This document shows, in pieces, positions 1 through 19,400 of a stretch of 64,000 nucleotides of DNA (within the stretch, counting starts at the first letter, position 1; the number at the start of each line of letters is the position of its first letter). Source of the DNA: Hirudo medicinalis (taxonomy: Eukaryota > Annelida > Clitellata > Hirudinida > Hirudinidae); NCBI GenBank assembly GCA_011800805.1, contig MPNW01000119.1, forward strand, positions 226,392-290,391. The letters are read 5' to 3'. Below the pieces are notes generated by a model. The model was not told where the DNA came from. It made no database searches and worked only from the letters and a program-made list of their open reading frames with translations. The position numbers and the translations under genes are program-made.

Positions 1-963
1 CTTTTGTTAATTGCAATGCGTTTATTAAATTTTTTTAAATTTTTTTATTTAAGCGTTTGTTAAATATTTTTTTAAAATTTTAATTCATTATTTACATAAT
101 TTATTATTATAATTTGGGGGCGTTGGTTTATTATTGTTTATTGTGGAATGTCTGTATTGATATTAGCGTGCGATTACCCCAGTGCCGAAACTCTAGTCCA
201 GTCTGTTTATTTATTTTACCGTGTGCATAGATTCTTTAAAACAATTACCAAACTTCCTTCTCTTCTCCTTCTTAGCTCCATTTTTTATAACTCCTTCTTA
301 AATTGTTTTGGCATTTACTCGGCTTGATGAAATAAGTAAATCTTCGTAAATAAAGATTTTCAACTTCTCTTGGAGTTGTATTAGGATATATTATGAATAA
401 CACATTTCAACCAATATTTTCAAAGCCTTTGAAATCTAGCAGGTAAAGCTTCTGAGTGAGGCTGCATAAATTAAGCAACCTTTCCACTTAAATTTGGCAT
501 GGAAATATTACGCACTATGCCTCCAAATAGTATCTCGTATTTAAAAATGATGCATGATGGTCATAAATGACAAGAAATTAATCTCCGCAGAGAAAGATAT
601 CTAAAACCCAATACACCAGTTAGTTTGTGTTGAAAGTATAAATTTAAGAACATTCAGACCGTACAAGAACGCATTTAATTGAACTTTTAATGAAATAACT
701 TTTGAAAGTATGAATCAAAAGTCTACATCCAGATGTTTCGCAACTGTTATAATTTAAGTGCCATATAGATTGTGGCCTCAATGCTGGGTCTTGGTGCGTT
801 TTTTTCACAAGATGAAGTTTGGCCGAGATTGATTTTAGTTTTGAGGCTGCTAGGAATCTCGTAGCATTAAAATATAGTCTGATCATTATCTAATTTATTT
901 ACTTAAGTGCTAAGCATGACTTCTCGATTGGCGTTGTTTTTGTCTTGATTGGCTATTTTGACG
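1..963. other. Intergenic, no gene seen
   Basis: AT-rich sequence upstream of the KDM7 gene. The only open frames are short and have no recognisable similarity. It must contain the KDM7 promoter and 5' UTR, but I see no clear TATA box or initiator that I would commit to. An in-frame TGA lies just upstream of the chosen KDM7 start codon. Confidence 0.6.
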
Positions 964-6223
<5,260 letters not shown>

Positions 6224-7483
6224 GAAAAGACTGGTGTATCATGAGAGACTCTCATGAATATATACATATACATTCTTCTTTGTTATTGACCATTTCTGTT
6301 TCCTGATTTACTGAACATTTTAGAGAATCCTACTATGTTTTTTTTTCTACCCTCACAAAAGTTTCTTTTGTTGGATCATGTGTTTGACAGTACACCATAC
6401 ACAGAAATTTAAGTTTTTGAGACAATTTGATATCTTTGCTTAATTAAACTTTCGAATACTTTGTGTCATCAGTGAAAATTTTGATATCATCACAGCTGAG
6501 AAGGTTCAAGTTCCATTGTGAATTTATTGAGAAATCTTTGCATCAAGTGTTGGTGCAAAAGCTACAAGTACAGGGTAAACCATCTCGTGCACTTCATATC
6601 AATGAATGTTAAACATTTGAAAGCAAAAATCACACATATTACTTCAACAATAATCTATAAATAAATAAATAAATAAATGATTTCACCAGAATAACTTATC
6701 AAACAAGTACTATAAAATGAGGAGAAATTCCCAGTGCAGATGGTCCTGAATACTTGTTTGAATTTATCCTCTCATGAAATATTCTCCCAATTTAAGGCAC
6801 CGTGAACACGAAAAATTACTTTTTAAGGAGACATTGAGAGCACGAGATCAGAAAGGATAATAAGAATGAGCGTGCAGAGGTGATCGGCGCATGTGGCAGT
6901 AGATTTCGTAGTTGTAACAATTGCGCCATTGTAGTATTCTAGGACAATTCAAATGAAATAAAGAGATGTTGCCTCAACTGGGAGAGGCATGTGCTTCATT
7001 CAATATATGCCTCTATGTCAGGTAAAAGCTTTATGCTTCGACGAAAACAAACATAAGTTTTCCTAACAAAGGAAGGATGTAGCCGCAAGGACATTAGTCT
7101 AATGAGAAGCAGGACTTAATTTGACAGTTCAGCAATCACAGCTTCCTAAACTATGTGCGTTGCTTCCTTTCTCAAAATCACAAACAATGATCATCAAAAA
7201 ATATCTAGAAAGGGCAATATTTACACATCCATACTTAATTGACTGGGGACATGGTTAGCACCAAGTTCAGAACAAGTAATATGCATTAATGATTAGGATT
7301 TGTGCTATGTACAATCAACATTCGCATTTCAACAACTAAACAGAACAAGGAGAAATAAATAAAGATTTAAAAACAAACACATTCGACATTCAAAGCAGTA
7401 TGGTTTAACAATTTGTAACTAATGCCTAGGGGTCACAGAGCACTTAATTTACAAATTAAATGATATTAACAAAGAACAATAAC
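6224..7483. other. Convergent 3' intergenic region
   Basis: Spacer between the 3' ends of the KDM7 (+) and CTTNBP2-like (-) genes; it should hold both 3' UTRs. It contains a short AAAT microsatellite at about 6657-6678. No further coding signal was seen. Confidence 0.6.
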
Positions 7484-10400
7484 CTATCCAGCATGCTGTT
7501 TGGATGAGCTAGGTGGACTAGGAAATAATTCATTCATGGATCTGGAGGGCAACTTAGTGCATGTTGATTTTGCGGGGGAGGCAGGCAATCTGGCCAGTGT
7601 TTCACTGCTGCTTTGGAATCTTGTGAAAGAAGAATCCTTTAGGGGACTGACATCACACTGGCTGTCAGAATAAATTCAATATACAACTTCAATTTCATGA
7701 TATTACAAGGCTTAATTTATTTAGTTATCTCATATTAATCATAAAACATGTTTTATCACGTTGGATGTTCAGCAAATCTCCAATGTTCACACATTTCAAA
7801 CACTTCTAAAGACACGTAATTAAATCATGTGAAAGTACATAAGACCCCGATGTTATTATTACTTTAATAATAATTTAATCAATCATAAATGTCGACAATT
7901 AAAAGCTCAGACCTTCTGGTACAAGTGTCAGAGGCTCTGAGTTGATACTTTAAAGTTGGAGAGTCAAAGTGAGAAGGCCGACCGACCTCTTTCTTGTCTG
8001 TTTTGACTTTTATGTCCAGCTCATTGCTTCCATGAAAACAAGCCAAATACCTGTCTCTTTCTGTGTCGATTGATGAGTCAATAAAAAATATAATTAATCT
8101 GTGATTGGTTGATTCAGTAAGAGTAACATGTTAATATGGAGACCAACATTTTTTTAAAATTCTTTAAACAATTTAAGAACATTCATAGAAAGTATTTTGT
8201 GCTTGCAATGCAAAGAATTACAAATACTTCAGAGAATTAAAGAATATTTTATGTTCAAAGGCAATCACCTTGGCCAGCAAGGGGACACCCTGGAACAACA
8301 GCTCTTTGCATGAGCACATACAGAGCTGTACTGGTGACCTTTTGTTGGCTGTCACCTTCCTTGGGAAGAACTGATCCTGAACTTTTGATAACTGCTTCAC
8401 TAATTGCTGGTGCAATGATTTGATTCCAAAGTGAAATCAGCCACCTGAATGCATTGATGGACAGCAATTCAGAAGTAGACGAAATTTAACGATTGCCACT
8501 TGTTGAATATCATCTAATTATTAGATTGTATTGTTAATTTAATAAAACAATTTCAGTTTTTAAGTAGATAGTAAAAAATGAATAAGACATAACCTCAAAA
8601 TTGCCTTTGGTTTGTTTTTCTCAATGGGGCAGGGCAAAAAATAGCACGGTCCAAAAACGAGGTCGAGGAGACCAAGTTTAACAATACCATCATTGAGCCT
8701 CTGCCACACGCAAATCAGCCATTCCACAGCCTGCAAGAATCAAGTAAAAAATTTTTTTAAGTTAACAAATATGGCTAAACAAAAAAATCATGAGAATAAT
8801 AATAGAATAATGCAATACTACTACTACTAATAATAATAATGCAATTATGAAGTAGTAGAAAAAGCTTAGCAATGTAAATGTATTAGTCAGTGTTGGGCGG
8901 GTGTAAACATTTATAAGGTGCTAAATTAATTCGTTTATTTCAAAACTCTGAACGAGCCCAAAAAAACACAAAAAAATTTCACAAATTCACGGTGTATCCC
9001 AAGGGAATATAATTCCCATCTAGGGGATAACCGTTGTTGTTATTATAACCGTTGTTGTTATTATAACCGTTGTTGTTATTATAACCGTTGTTGTTATTAT
9101 AACCGTTGTTGTTATTATAACCGTTGTTGTTATTATAACCGTTGTNATAAATGATACAACAGATAAAATAAATGATACAACAGATAAAATAAATGATACA
9201 ACAGATAAAATAAATGATACAACAGATAAAATAAATGATACAACAGATAAAATAAATGATACAACAGATAAAAGGGTGAGGAAATGTAAATCTGAACAAC
9301 TGGACAGAATGTATTTTTTAAGACGGGATTTAAATATTGAGAAACTGTTTACAGAAGTAAGGGATGATGGTAGAGAAGAGAACAAGAGTGGACCTCGACA
9401 ACATGTGGAGAATTTTTTGAAGGTGGTATGGGAAAATTCAGACCTGAATTGATTGGATGATCTAAGATTGTAAGAGTGGATGTCTGAAGATTTTGAAAAC
9501 ATATTATTAAACAACAAAGGCAGCAATTTATGTTCATAATTAAATATAAAGAGGCAAGTTTGGAATTTATTGACCTGATAAATATTCAGAAATCCATTTG
9601 AAATAAAATAGTCCTTTGCATGAGCACGTGGAAGGAGACCAAACATAATGCAGATGATTCTTTTTTGGAGAGTGAGTAAAGGGATAAGATTAGAGGGATA
9701 GTTAGATGCCCAAGCTATATTACAATAAGTGAGGTAAGGATAGATTAGTGAATAGTATAGCATTATAAGAATTTTTCTATCAACAAATGAACTGATCTTT
9801 GATATGACACCAAGGTTTTTTGAAATCTTGGAGGAAACATAATTTATATGCAAAGACCAGCTTAATTTATCATCGATAATAATGTAGAGGAATTTAGTGG
9901 AGGTAACATGTTTAATCTGCAAGCCGTTAATGAATACCATAAGATTTATTCTTATTTTTTGAACAGAACAACATAAAATTTGTCTTTTCGATATTTAAAG
10001 ACAGCTTATTGGCTTGAAACCATATATCAACATTTGTCAACGCCCTATTGATGTTAATAATTAATTCGTTAAGATTTTTGCCAGAGACAAATACATTTGT
10101 ATCATCCTTGAATGTCAAGAATGTAAGCATCGATGAGGAATTACGTAAATCGTTAATATAAATGACAAAAAGTAATGGACCAAGAATAGAACCTTTTGAG
10201 GAACACCACAATTTATGTCACTAAACATTGATCTAGAACCATTAAATTCTGTCAACTGTTTATGAACCGCCAAGACACAACCTCGCAAAGCATGATAATA
10301 AAGTTTCGACAATAGTGTCTGATGATTTATGGTGTCGAATGCCTTTGACAGATCAAGAAACACACCAATCAATGGGATGCATTTACCAGCAATGCAAGGG

Positions 10401-13400
10401 TCAATATCAAGACCACAGCTGTGGGAGATCTTCAATTCTTTACCTATTTGAATGATCTCGTCTGGTGAAACAGGGAAAAAGGACATTGTGGGAGTGGGAG
10501 AGTTTGTAAGGAATTTATGGAAGGATTTGGATGGAGTGATGAACTTCCTGAACTGATGAAGTTTGTTCCAAGATGGGAAAAATGTTTGTTGAATTTTTTG
10601 ACTATTGAAATTGGAGAGTTTAGTTTGCTTCCGTCATCTGAGTAAAATATGTCAGGAGCGTCAACTGATTTGCTCCCTCTAGACAAAATACTTTTCCCTG
10701 ACTTTTACTAGGTGTTGGCTAATTATGGCTTGCTTGATAGTTTGGAATGTGTTTCTATAATTTGAGAATCTGATTTTATTTGCTTGAGTTGGATTCTTTA
10801 AATATGTCTTGTAGAGTTTAATTTTTACTCTGCAAGATTTTAGAAGAGCCGGAGTAATCCATTCCTGTTTTTTTTATTCTGGATTGAGAACCGATAGTTG
10901 CCAAAGGAAAACGATGATGAGTATATAGATTTTGTTGCTTCGATAGAAAAAGTTGGTAGGCATGAGACGTGTTTAGGGATTCACGCTCCCCAGTCAAACA
11001 TTCTTTAAATTTAAATTTTGCTTGTTCATCTTGCTTTCTATGTAGTTTTGGGAACTCCACTTTTTTTTAATCATCTCATGAATTTTGATATTGATGTAGA
11101 GAGGGGGGTGATCCAAAACATCATTAATGATTATCCTAGGAGAGCATTTATTGAGAGGGATGTTTGTAAAAATATTGTCTATAAGAGTGGCAGATGTGGG
11201 TCCAATTCTTGTGGGTTTGAGGAATGCAGACAAAAGGAAGGAGTGGAGGGTGTTTAAAAATTCAAAGTGTAGATTGATTGCTTTCAATTTGTAATAGATT
11301 GATGTTAAGATTGCCCATTATTACAGCCTTTCTGTTGTCTCTCATAACACAAGAATTCCAAAAATTCTTTGTTGAAAGATTTTAAGCTGTTTCCAGGGGG
11401 GGTGATAAATAATTGCTATGACAATGTTCTCCCTCTTGCATTGGCTGATTGAAATGAGATGATATTCAAAACCTTCAAATCTCCAATCAGTTGTGTCAAT
11501 GAGAGTAAATTTGATATTGTCTTTGATGAAAAAACCAAAGTCAGCCATTTCTCAAATAAAAAAAAAGTAAAGTGAAATTCCTCTTTTTCTCCCCAAGCAA
11601 CTTTACGGCCTTTGCAAATAGGTTCAAATTTAAATTAGACAGGTGTTCGTTATCTTTGGTCTTCCTTGAGGAGAAATTTTTTTTTTATTTTAAATTAATT
11701 TTTTTATCTTTATCTTCTCTAACAAAATCAAAATCTGGAACAGAAACCATCTTCTTGTAGTAAAACGTAACTTTTCTTGCCTCAAATCAGCATCTCCAGA
11801 TCCTTTATCCGAATGGGCCTCGAAGATTCAGTCCTTTTGAGAAACACTGAACCATTCCGTGTCCAGATTGCTGCAATTTTTTTTCCTTCAACAGTTTCTT
11901 TCCTTTTGTGAATATCTCTGAGTTTCTCTTTGCGAGATGTTCATTGACGTAGACCTGGAGATGCTGCGTGTTCCACGTAGTGTTTTTTTTTTATGCTTAC
12001 ACCTTATCTCTGACTCCTTTATCTGAGTCACAACGACAGGATGGGACTGCCAGATATTCTGTAACAATTAACGATATCATTGCTGGTGACGTCAAGTTTC
12101 ATCCTCGACCTGCAACACTCTAGTACAGCATGGATTGTGTCCTGTCTCGGTGACCTGAGTCCAACATCCTCAGCAGTCGATGATGTTTCAGCGAATCCAT
12201 GTATCACGAGGTTATTTGATCTGGATTGCATTTCCAGATTGTCAACCCTGATTCTTAGATTTCGGTTTTCTTCAACTATTTTGTTGAATTTATCTGTCTT
12301 GGACTTCAGCTCACTTCTGATAGCCTCGGAAACCAGACTTGTAACTTCCTGTTTAATGACATCTCTCATTAACCTTTCGATACTGGACATTAATTTTGCT
12401 TTCACTTTCTCATCAAAGTCATTGCTGTCGATAGCATATTCTTAATTTTTCACAGTTTTACGAGACATGTCATGAGGATAGGATAGGCCAATATAGGACC
12501 AAGTTCAGAAGAGACTCTTCTTTCGAACCAAGCAACAAAACTCAGAAATAAACTCACCAAAACATTCAGCAGAAGAAGACGAATCCAACCGTGCATTTTG
12601 TTTATTGAATTTTGCACTATAAACTGATTTATTTTAAGTTAAAGCGGGATAATGTTACGGCAGGTTCGCCCATAAATTCAGTGAATCTTACTAATTAATC
12701 TTCAATTCTAAACATAAAAAAAAGGCCAGCCAACAGAACCTTATAGACTGAATTGTCAGGGAGAGGAATTGAACCCTGGTGACTGTCAGCCAGATTCCTG
12801 AGAAGATGTCGATGGAGCAAGTACTTGGAAGGTTCCTGATCACATCTCAGTTGCACCCATTTGAACCTTTGTTGAATTGACAACTCCAGACCAATTGACC
12901 TGTTTTAAAACATTAACCCTTAACTTTCAAAATAATGTTGATGGTTATTTAAATCTAAAACAACAAATGTATAATTATCTGTAATATAAAATAGAAAGTG
13001 CATGTGCATGTGCATGTCTGTCCCAAGAACTCCTCCCAAACACTGAACGCCAGCGACTTTAAATTTGCGCGCATCACTCTCTGTACCATTCTTAAGTCAT
13101 TCTTAGGTCAATTGTGATATTTTCAGTTTTCAACTCTTTTATCCTTTTTTTCATTATTGGCGATGTTTTATTAATAAATAACAAAGAACTTTCCATTAAT
13201 CACGATAATGACAATAAGCAAATGAAAATAAGGCAAACCTGGGTTTGTCCATGGTGCAGATGACATAGCAGTTAGGGTGCATATAGTAACATGCCTCCCT
13301 TGCAGCATCTATTGAAGTGATTGAGCAACATGTACACAACATTGTTTATCACACAATTACATTCAGTGATGACAACGGGCCCCTAAATATTGGGAAGGCA

Positions 13401-16400
13401 TTGATGAAAGGCGAAAATACGAACCACTTTTAAGCGACAGTTTATTGTTGGGTCCTCTGTTCTCAATGGAGGATGAAATTTCCTTGAAGACGTCGTCGAC
13501 CGTTACCTGAGTGAGATCGTCAAAGACGAGCACAGGTGCTGTCGGCGGTGGAAACAATTGCTTCGTATCAATCAGGCAACCTGACGAGAATTTTATCATT
13601 TTATAAATATTATACGATATATATTTTACAATGTTACTTAAAAATAATTCAAATAACCAACAAGTTCAATAACCAGCTGCTTAAAATACACAAGTAAAAT
13701 AATAAACAACCATTTTATTGAAAATATTTGTTAATCTGAAGAAATTAAAGCTACCTTTATCGATGAGAAGTTTGATCAGATCATTGTTGGTGAAGGATGG
13801 ATGCAAGGTTGTGAATGAAACTTCACTGACAAATCCAGAGGTAGATTCTTGGGCCTGTTGAAGATCAATTCATCATTCTCAATTCTTTCACAAAGTTTTC
13901 AACAACGTAACGAAAACAATGCCGACATTCCGTGCATCCTTCATCAAACATGCGATCGTGCAGTTGTATTTATACATTGATATTCAATTTAATGTATTAA
14001 GTATTTCATCGTAATTACATTATCTTCCTTGTAAATGATATATTATATATATTTAGAAGCAATAATATTCAGTTACATAAATATATATTTTAAACAATTA
14101 ATTGACCTGAATATAAGAGGCAAGTCTCCTAACAAGGAAACTCTTCCCAACTCCCTTCGGACCATAAAAGACCACGGATTTGTACTGTTGAACCTGCATT
14201 GAGACAACTCTTAACAACAGTTTCCTAATTAACATATTATAATTGCAACATAACATATTATGCTCATGCCAATAGCAAACAGCAGTGTAATAGTAATAGC
14301 AAGATGCCCAAGGGTTAAGTTTTATTTATTAACGTTATTATTGATCTGATCAGAAGGCCCATGAATCCCTGAAGCTGCCCAGAAAAAGTTCATAACAATT
14401 TACAATTATCTTTCCAATGTAATAAGCTGTTTAGTTTAATACAGTAATCCAAAATCTTCACGTGAAGCACAACTGAGTAACGAAATGTGATATCATACCT
14501 ATAACATAATTTATCATACAAATATAATAAATACAAGAATACCAGTCTAAGGTAATTCTGTAGCACATAGATAGGAGTCAAACTATCATAAGCAAGGCTA
14601 TCTGGACTGTTGTTGTCAAGACCTGGAATGCAAAGCAGGCAAATAAGCAAATATTAAAGAAACTAAAACTAATTCATTATTCAGTTGTAAAAGTTATTTG
14701 TTAAATGACATCACTAGTTAACATCTCACCAAACAACTTTATGCTGATCTGTGAAGTATTGTGTGTTGTCAGCATCTCGAATGGATGCTTATCGGTAATT
14801 GTGCCCGGCGACCAATGATATCGACCTGTTAATTGAAACAAGTCCTTCGTTGGAATGTCAGAAGCACAATTAACTGTTATTGTTACTGTTACTTCAGTTG
14901 ATCACAAAGCCTTAAAACAAATGATAAATGTCCGAATTGCATTAACATAAATATTACAAATTTAACTGTAGAATGTTTTAGCAAAGGAAGACATTTTTGT
15001 TGTAATTCTTCACATAATAATCCACTTAATATGGAATATATATATATACTATTCACATAATAGTCCAAGCTTCTAATCATGCTTATTGTTCAATAAGAAT
15101 TCGGATGACTCCAGGATCTTTATTGCAACCACATACACACCATCCATAATCTCTCAGTTAATAAGACGTTTATCACTTAGAGCCATACATAGAACATGAT
15201 AGTGCTAACCAATGGAGAAGTACTTGATGCTTTTGACAGTCAGTCCCATGGTGAATGGATTTGGAGTGTCAGGAGATTCTTGTTCAGATCTTGAAATCTT
15301 CTTCGTCCTCAGTCCAATGCTAACTTCACTAACATGATTTAGAAATGCCGTGCCCAACTTTTCCTCTACTTCTGCCCAATTTGTTGATTTGGAAACTGTC
15401 ATAGAGCCTATAGCATATGACTTTTTCCCTGTTTTTTGACTTGCAAAACTCGTCTTAGCAGGAGACATGAAAGTGGATGAAGAGAGTTGTTTTGCTGATC
15501 CTGATTTTGAGAGTTTGTCAGGATTTGAATCCCAGCCAACATCGACAGCTATACAACAGGTGATTTCCTGAGTTGATTCTGCAAGAGGCATGTGTCACAT
15601 TATCACTATTTCTACTCAAACTGCATAAAAAAATCAATCTTTCTATCTGCATAGTCTAACTAAAAGCAGATTAAAAAAAAAGAGGAATTATGCAAAGTAA
15701 TAATAAGCGTTAATTATATTGTCCTCCATGAATGACATCCTTACCGGATCTAAGAAGGAAGCTGAGGCATGCTTGTGATGCAACATCGAGAATACTTCTG
15801 CTCCATTTGTCTCTCCTCTGCAGATCGAGAGGGCAACATTGTGCCAACACTTCCAAACAATCCTGCCAAGTTAAAGTTAATTTCAATTCAAAGTTTTTGT
15901 AAATAAAACAAGTGATTTTAAAATGAACCTTTGTCTCTTTGGCAGAAGCCAAAAAAGCCAAGGTGCATCCATCTTTGTCGGCCATGTTTACAATATCACA
16001 GATGAGAGCTTCATAAGCTTCATCCTTTGTTTTATCAGACGTTCTGAATGTTAGTAAAGCTTTCAGACATTGAGAGTGTCCAGAAAATGTGCACACATGA
16101 AGGGGAGTCCAACTGTTCTGTGAGCAATAAGGGGGCTTTTAAAATATTCAACAAGTAATTACATTTGATGACAGATTGCAAGGAATAAAGAATCTAACTG
16201 ATTTTATTTATTCCTTGGTTCACATGGATGGATCAAACAATATTGAGGCGATACACTTCAGTAAGTCAAATATACTAATTTCTTTTATTGAATATCTCAA
16301 GCCTAACATTAACTATGTTACTACTTTAACTATGTTAATATTATCAATGACCTCAAAACAGTGTTACAACAGAAATATTGAGAGGCAATATATCTTGTCT

Positions 16401-19400
16401 TAAGTCAGTGAACCAACCAAGTTAAGGGCATCAATTTGTGCTCCAGAATGAAGCAATTGAATGCAGCAATCGACATGGCCACTGCTGGCAGCACAGTGAA
16501 GGGGAGTCATTCCAATGTGATTCGTCAGGAAAACAGAAGCACCACATTCCAAGAGGACCTTCAGGCACCTTTGAAAGAAACCTTCATTACTTCATTACAT
16601 CCTCCATTTAAGATCAAGTGGACAATGTAATGATGAATATACCAAAGATACATTTTGAGACATCAGATAAACAATTTTAATAAAACAACATGGTGCTGGT
16701 AAATGTCATGACGTGCATTTTTTAGAAACAAACATCGACACAAACCGAATGAAAATAAAGTGCATGATGCAAAAGTCGAGGGATGCCAATAAAAAATTGT
16801 TGGCAAGAAAAAAAAGTATGTATTATTGAATGCAGACCTCTTCAAAGTGGTCATATCAGTTCATAATAAACAGCTTATAAAAACGCTCAAATAATTCAGA
16901 ACATGATCTGTCAATCAGTAAAGCTCTGGTGGAGAACATGTCGTCGTATCCAATTACTGCTCCAGGGCAAAATGTTTGCATAAATTAAACTCACTCAAGG
17001 CTTCCCTCTGATGATGCAATGTGCATTGCAGAGGTTTTCTCCTCATTCTGAACATTGGCATCAAAACCATTCTCTAACAGAACTCTGACACATGCTACAA
17101 AAATATAAAAACGCGTTAATAAAAATATAATTATAAAAAAGTTTATTTAGTAACTAATACAGACTATCATAATACTGTTATTGATTGCAATAAAACAATG
17201 TTACAGCCAACTATGTGAGCAGGAGAATTACTACTATAAAGGATGTACAACATTACAGAATAAAATAATAATTAGTGTTAATTATACAATTAAAAACATT
17301 GATAAAGCCAAACAAATCCATGGCATCAACTTCAAAGAATATAAATAGAATTCAAATAATCGAGTCACAAAAAGCAAGTAAACGTGCCTTCGAAGCAGCA
17401 CTCGACAGCGTAATGGAGAGGTAGGATGCCTATCGGGAGTTTGTGATGCATGAAAGTTGGATCCTGCCGTTGTTGCTCGAGAAGTTCTCTCAGCCTGGAA
17501 ACATTTCCATTTGAAATTGCCGTCTGAAGCGACAACAAGAAAGTCCTGATGTCGAGCGGTTTCGCGATGTTTTGATCCGATCGCCACGAAGCCTTGCCAT
17601 CGATCGGATGTTTCGGACGATCTAAAAATTCACAGACGAGTATTCCGACACTTCTTAAAGCACAACAGAATCATTAATTTATATGTTGTCCATTAAAGCA
17701 ATGAATTTTACTGGTCGAATCATTAGGAGGGGATGCCATAGAAACCAACAGTTCCTGAAGATCAGCCATTTCCCTCCCAAAAATGTCAAATCCAGAAAAG
17801 TCTTCAGAAGCACTGGGCTGAATATTTTAAAGATCGATGTGCTACTCAAAAGTTAAATAATCGGTGCGGTCGAAACAGAACTCACCCTAACGAAGCTGCC
17901 TCTCTTTATTGTAGCAGTGTCATTGAATGGCGATGGACCGACATCCCGAGGTAGCCAAACTTTGTCGTCGCTCGAACCTCCGCCTGCATCTGCAGATTGG
18001 TCGACGTTGTCGTAAACGGATTTGCATTCCGTTCTCAAAGCGTCCTTTGCAATTCCATTGTGAAGGATTGAAGAGATCCGAGATTGACTCGGAGTTTCGC
18101 GACCGACCGAAGAGGAGAGAGCTTTCAACCGATCGAGCTCCATTTTCAACTTCAATATTTCAACATCCTTTGACTTGATGACCTCGGTGAACTCGCAATT
18201 CAAATCTTCACGACTCCTCGTCAACGAAACCCGAGTGACCTCGTATTCACTCTTGAGCTGGAAATAAATTTGCTTTGTAATTGTTATGGATTATAATTAA
18301 AATTAGATTAATTAGCATATTCTGCAAACTTTTGCAAGTTCTTCTCTGGTTTCAGATAACTCTGTTGTCTTGGAATCAAGTGAGTCCTCTAAAAGATTGA
18401 CAACATCTATGAGGTGAGAAATCTTGTGGGCCAACCAGTTCCTGTCCATAATTAAGAGCATGGCACCATCCTTGTGTAACTGACATTTCTTTCTTGTCAT
18501 TTCCAATTCCTCTTCTAATAACTGAACTTTATCAAGCAAGTTGCTTCTTTCCTTTGAAGCCTCATCGTACTATAATCAAGAAATATAATTAATGCTAACG
18601 ACCAATTGTGTGTTTCATTGAGTTTCACTTAATCGATTCAAATTCACAACTCTCAAATGTAGGTGGTGATCTGGTTAAACTCATTCTCATAACATCAAAC
18701 CATCACCAACAAAGAGCTTGTGTTCCTGAATTCTAAATAATGCTAATTACATTCTACATACAATTAAACTAAACTAAACCACCAAACTTACTTTCTCTTT
18801 CAGAAGGTTCATGTCCTTCTCATGTAATTCCCTGAATTTAGAAAATTCATTCCTAAAGTGTGACAATTGATCTCTATCTTCTGACAATGTTTTGCAGACC
18901 TGAAACGCATTAAAGAAATAACACTTGAATGAGTTGTAATTCATTTGCAATGCCAAGTAAAATTAACCTTTTGGTATTGTTCTTGGAGAGTCTGCAGTTG
19001 GAATTTTAACACCAGTATAGCTTTGTTCTTTGCAGAAAATGCTTTTTGCAATGAATCTTTTTGGCCTTCATAAAATGACTTTATCTCTTTTGACTTTGAT
19101 TTTTCAATTTCTTCATTATATTTCAAAATAAAACCATCATATTGTAAAGCTTCGAGGCATCCATAATATAGTGATATGTCTCTTTTTGAAAATTTCAGCT
19201 GTATTGTTTATATACAAGTAAATGCATTAAAGTAAACGTTCCAAGTTATTTATTAATGAGTGAAACTAACTTTTAAAACATTAAAGGCAATTTCTCTAGC
19301 CTCTAACTCAGTTTCCAAATGTGTAAGCAAATCTAATAGCTCTTCTCTTCCATATTTTAAAAATTCGTTCTGCTAAAACGGATGATTGCAGTGTAACAAA

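Larger units (their letters stand above)
8940..12590 (-). mobile_element. Degenerate non-LTR retrotransposon (CR1/Jockey-like LINE) in a CTTNBP2 intron
   Basis: Two-ORF LINE lying in the same orientation as its host gene. Reading on the minus strand: a probable 5' UTR (about 12590-12469), an ORF1 remnant (12468-11782), an endonuclease/reverse transcriptase remnant (11548 to about 9274), then tandem arrays and an A/T-rich tail to about 8940. The reverse transcriptase shows the palm signature LDLSKAFDTINHQTLLSKL, GVPQ and GSILGPLLFVIYINDL blocks, and a corrupted catalytic box (F-K-D-D-T in place of F/Y-A-D-D). Several stops and frame changes make it non-coding. Outer boundaries are estimates; no target-site duplication was identified. 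The clade call is by eye only. Confidence 0.8.

Noticed and set aside
8979..9940. Long repetitive open frames through the tandem arrays
   Set aside because: They result from 18-bp and 21-bp units being multiples of three and from running through an N; the non-repeat part is LINE reverse transcriptase.
12755..12830. tRNA-like B box (GGTTCAATTCC on the minus strand near 12764-12774), possible tRNA-derived SINE
   Set aside because: No convincing A box at the right spacing and no second copy in the window; kept only as a note.
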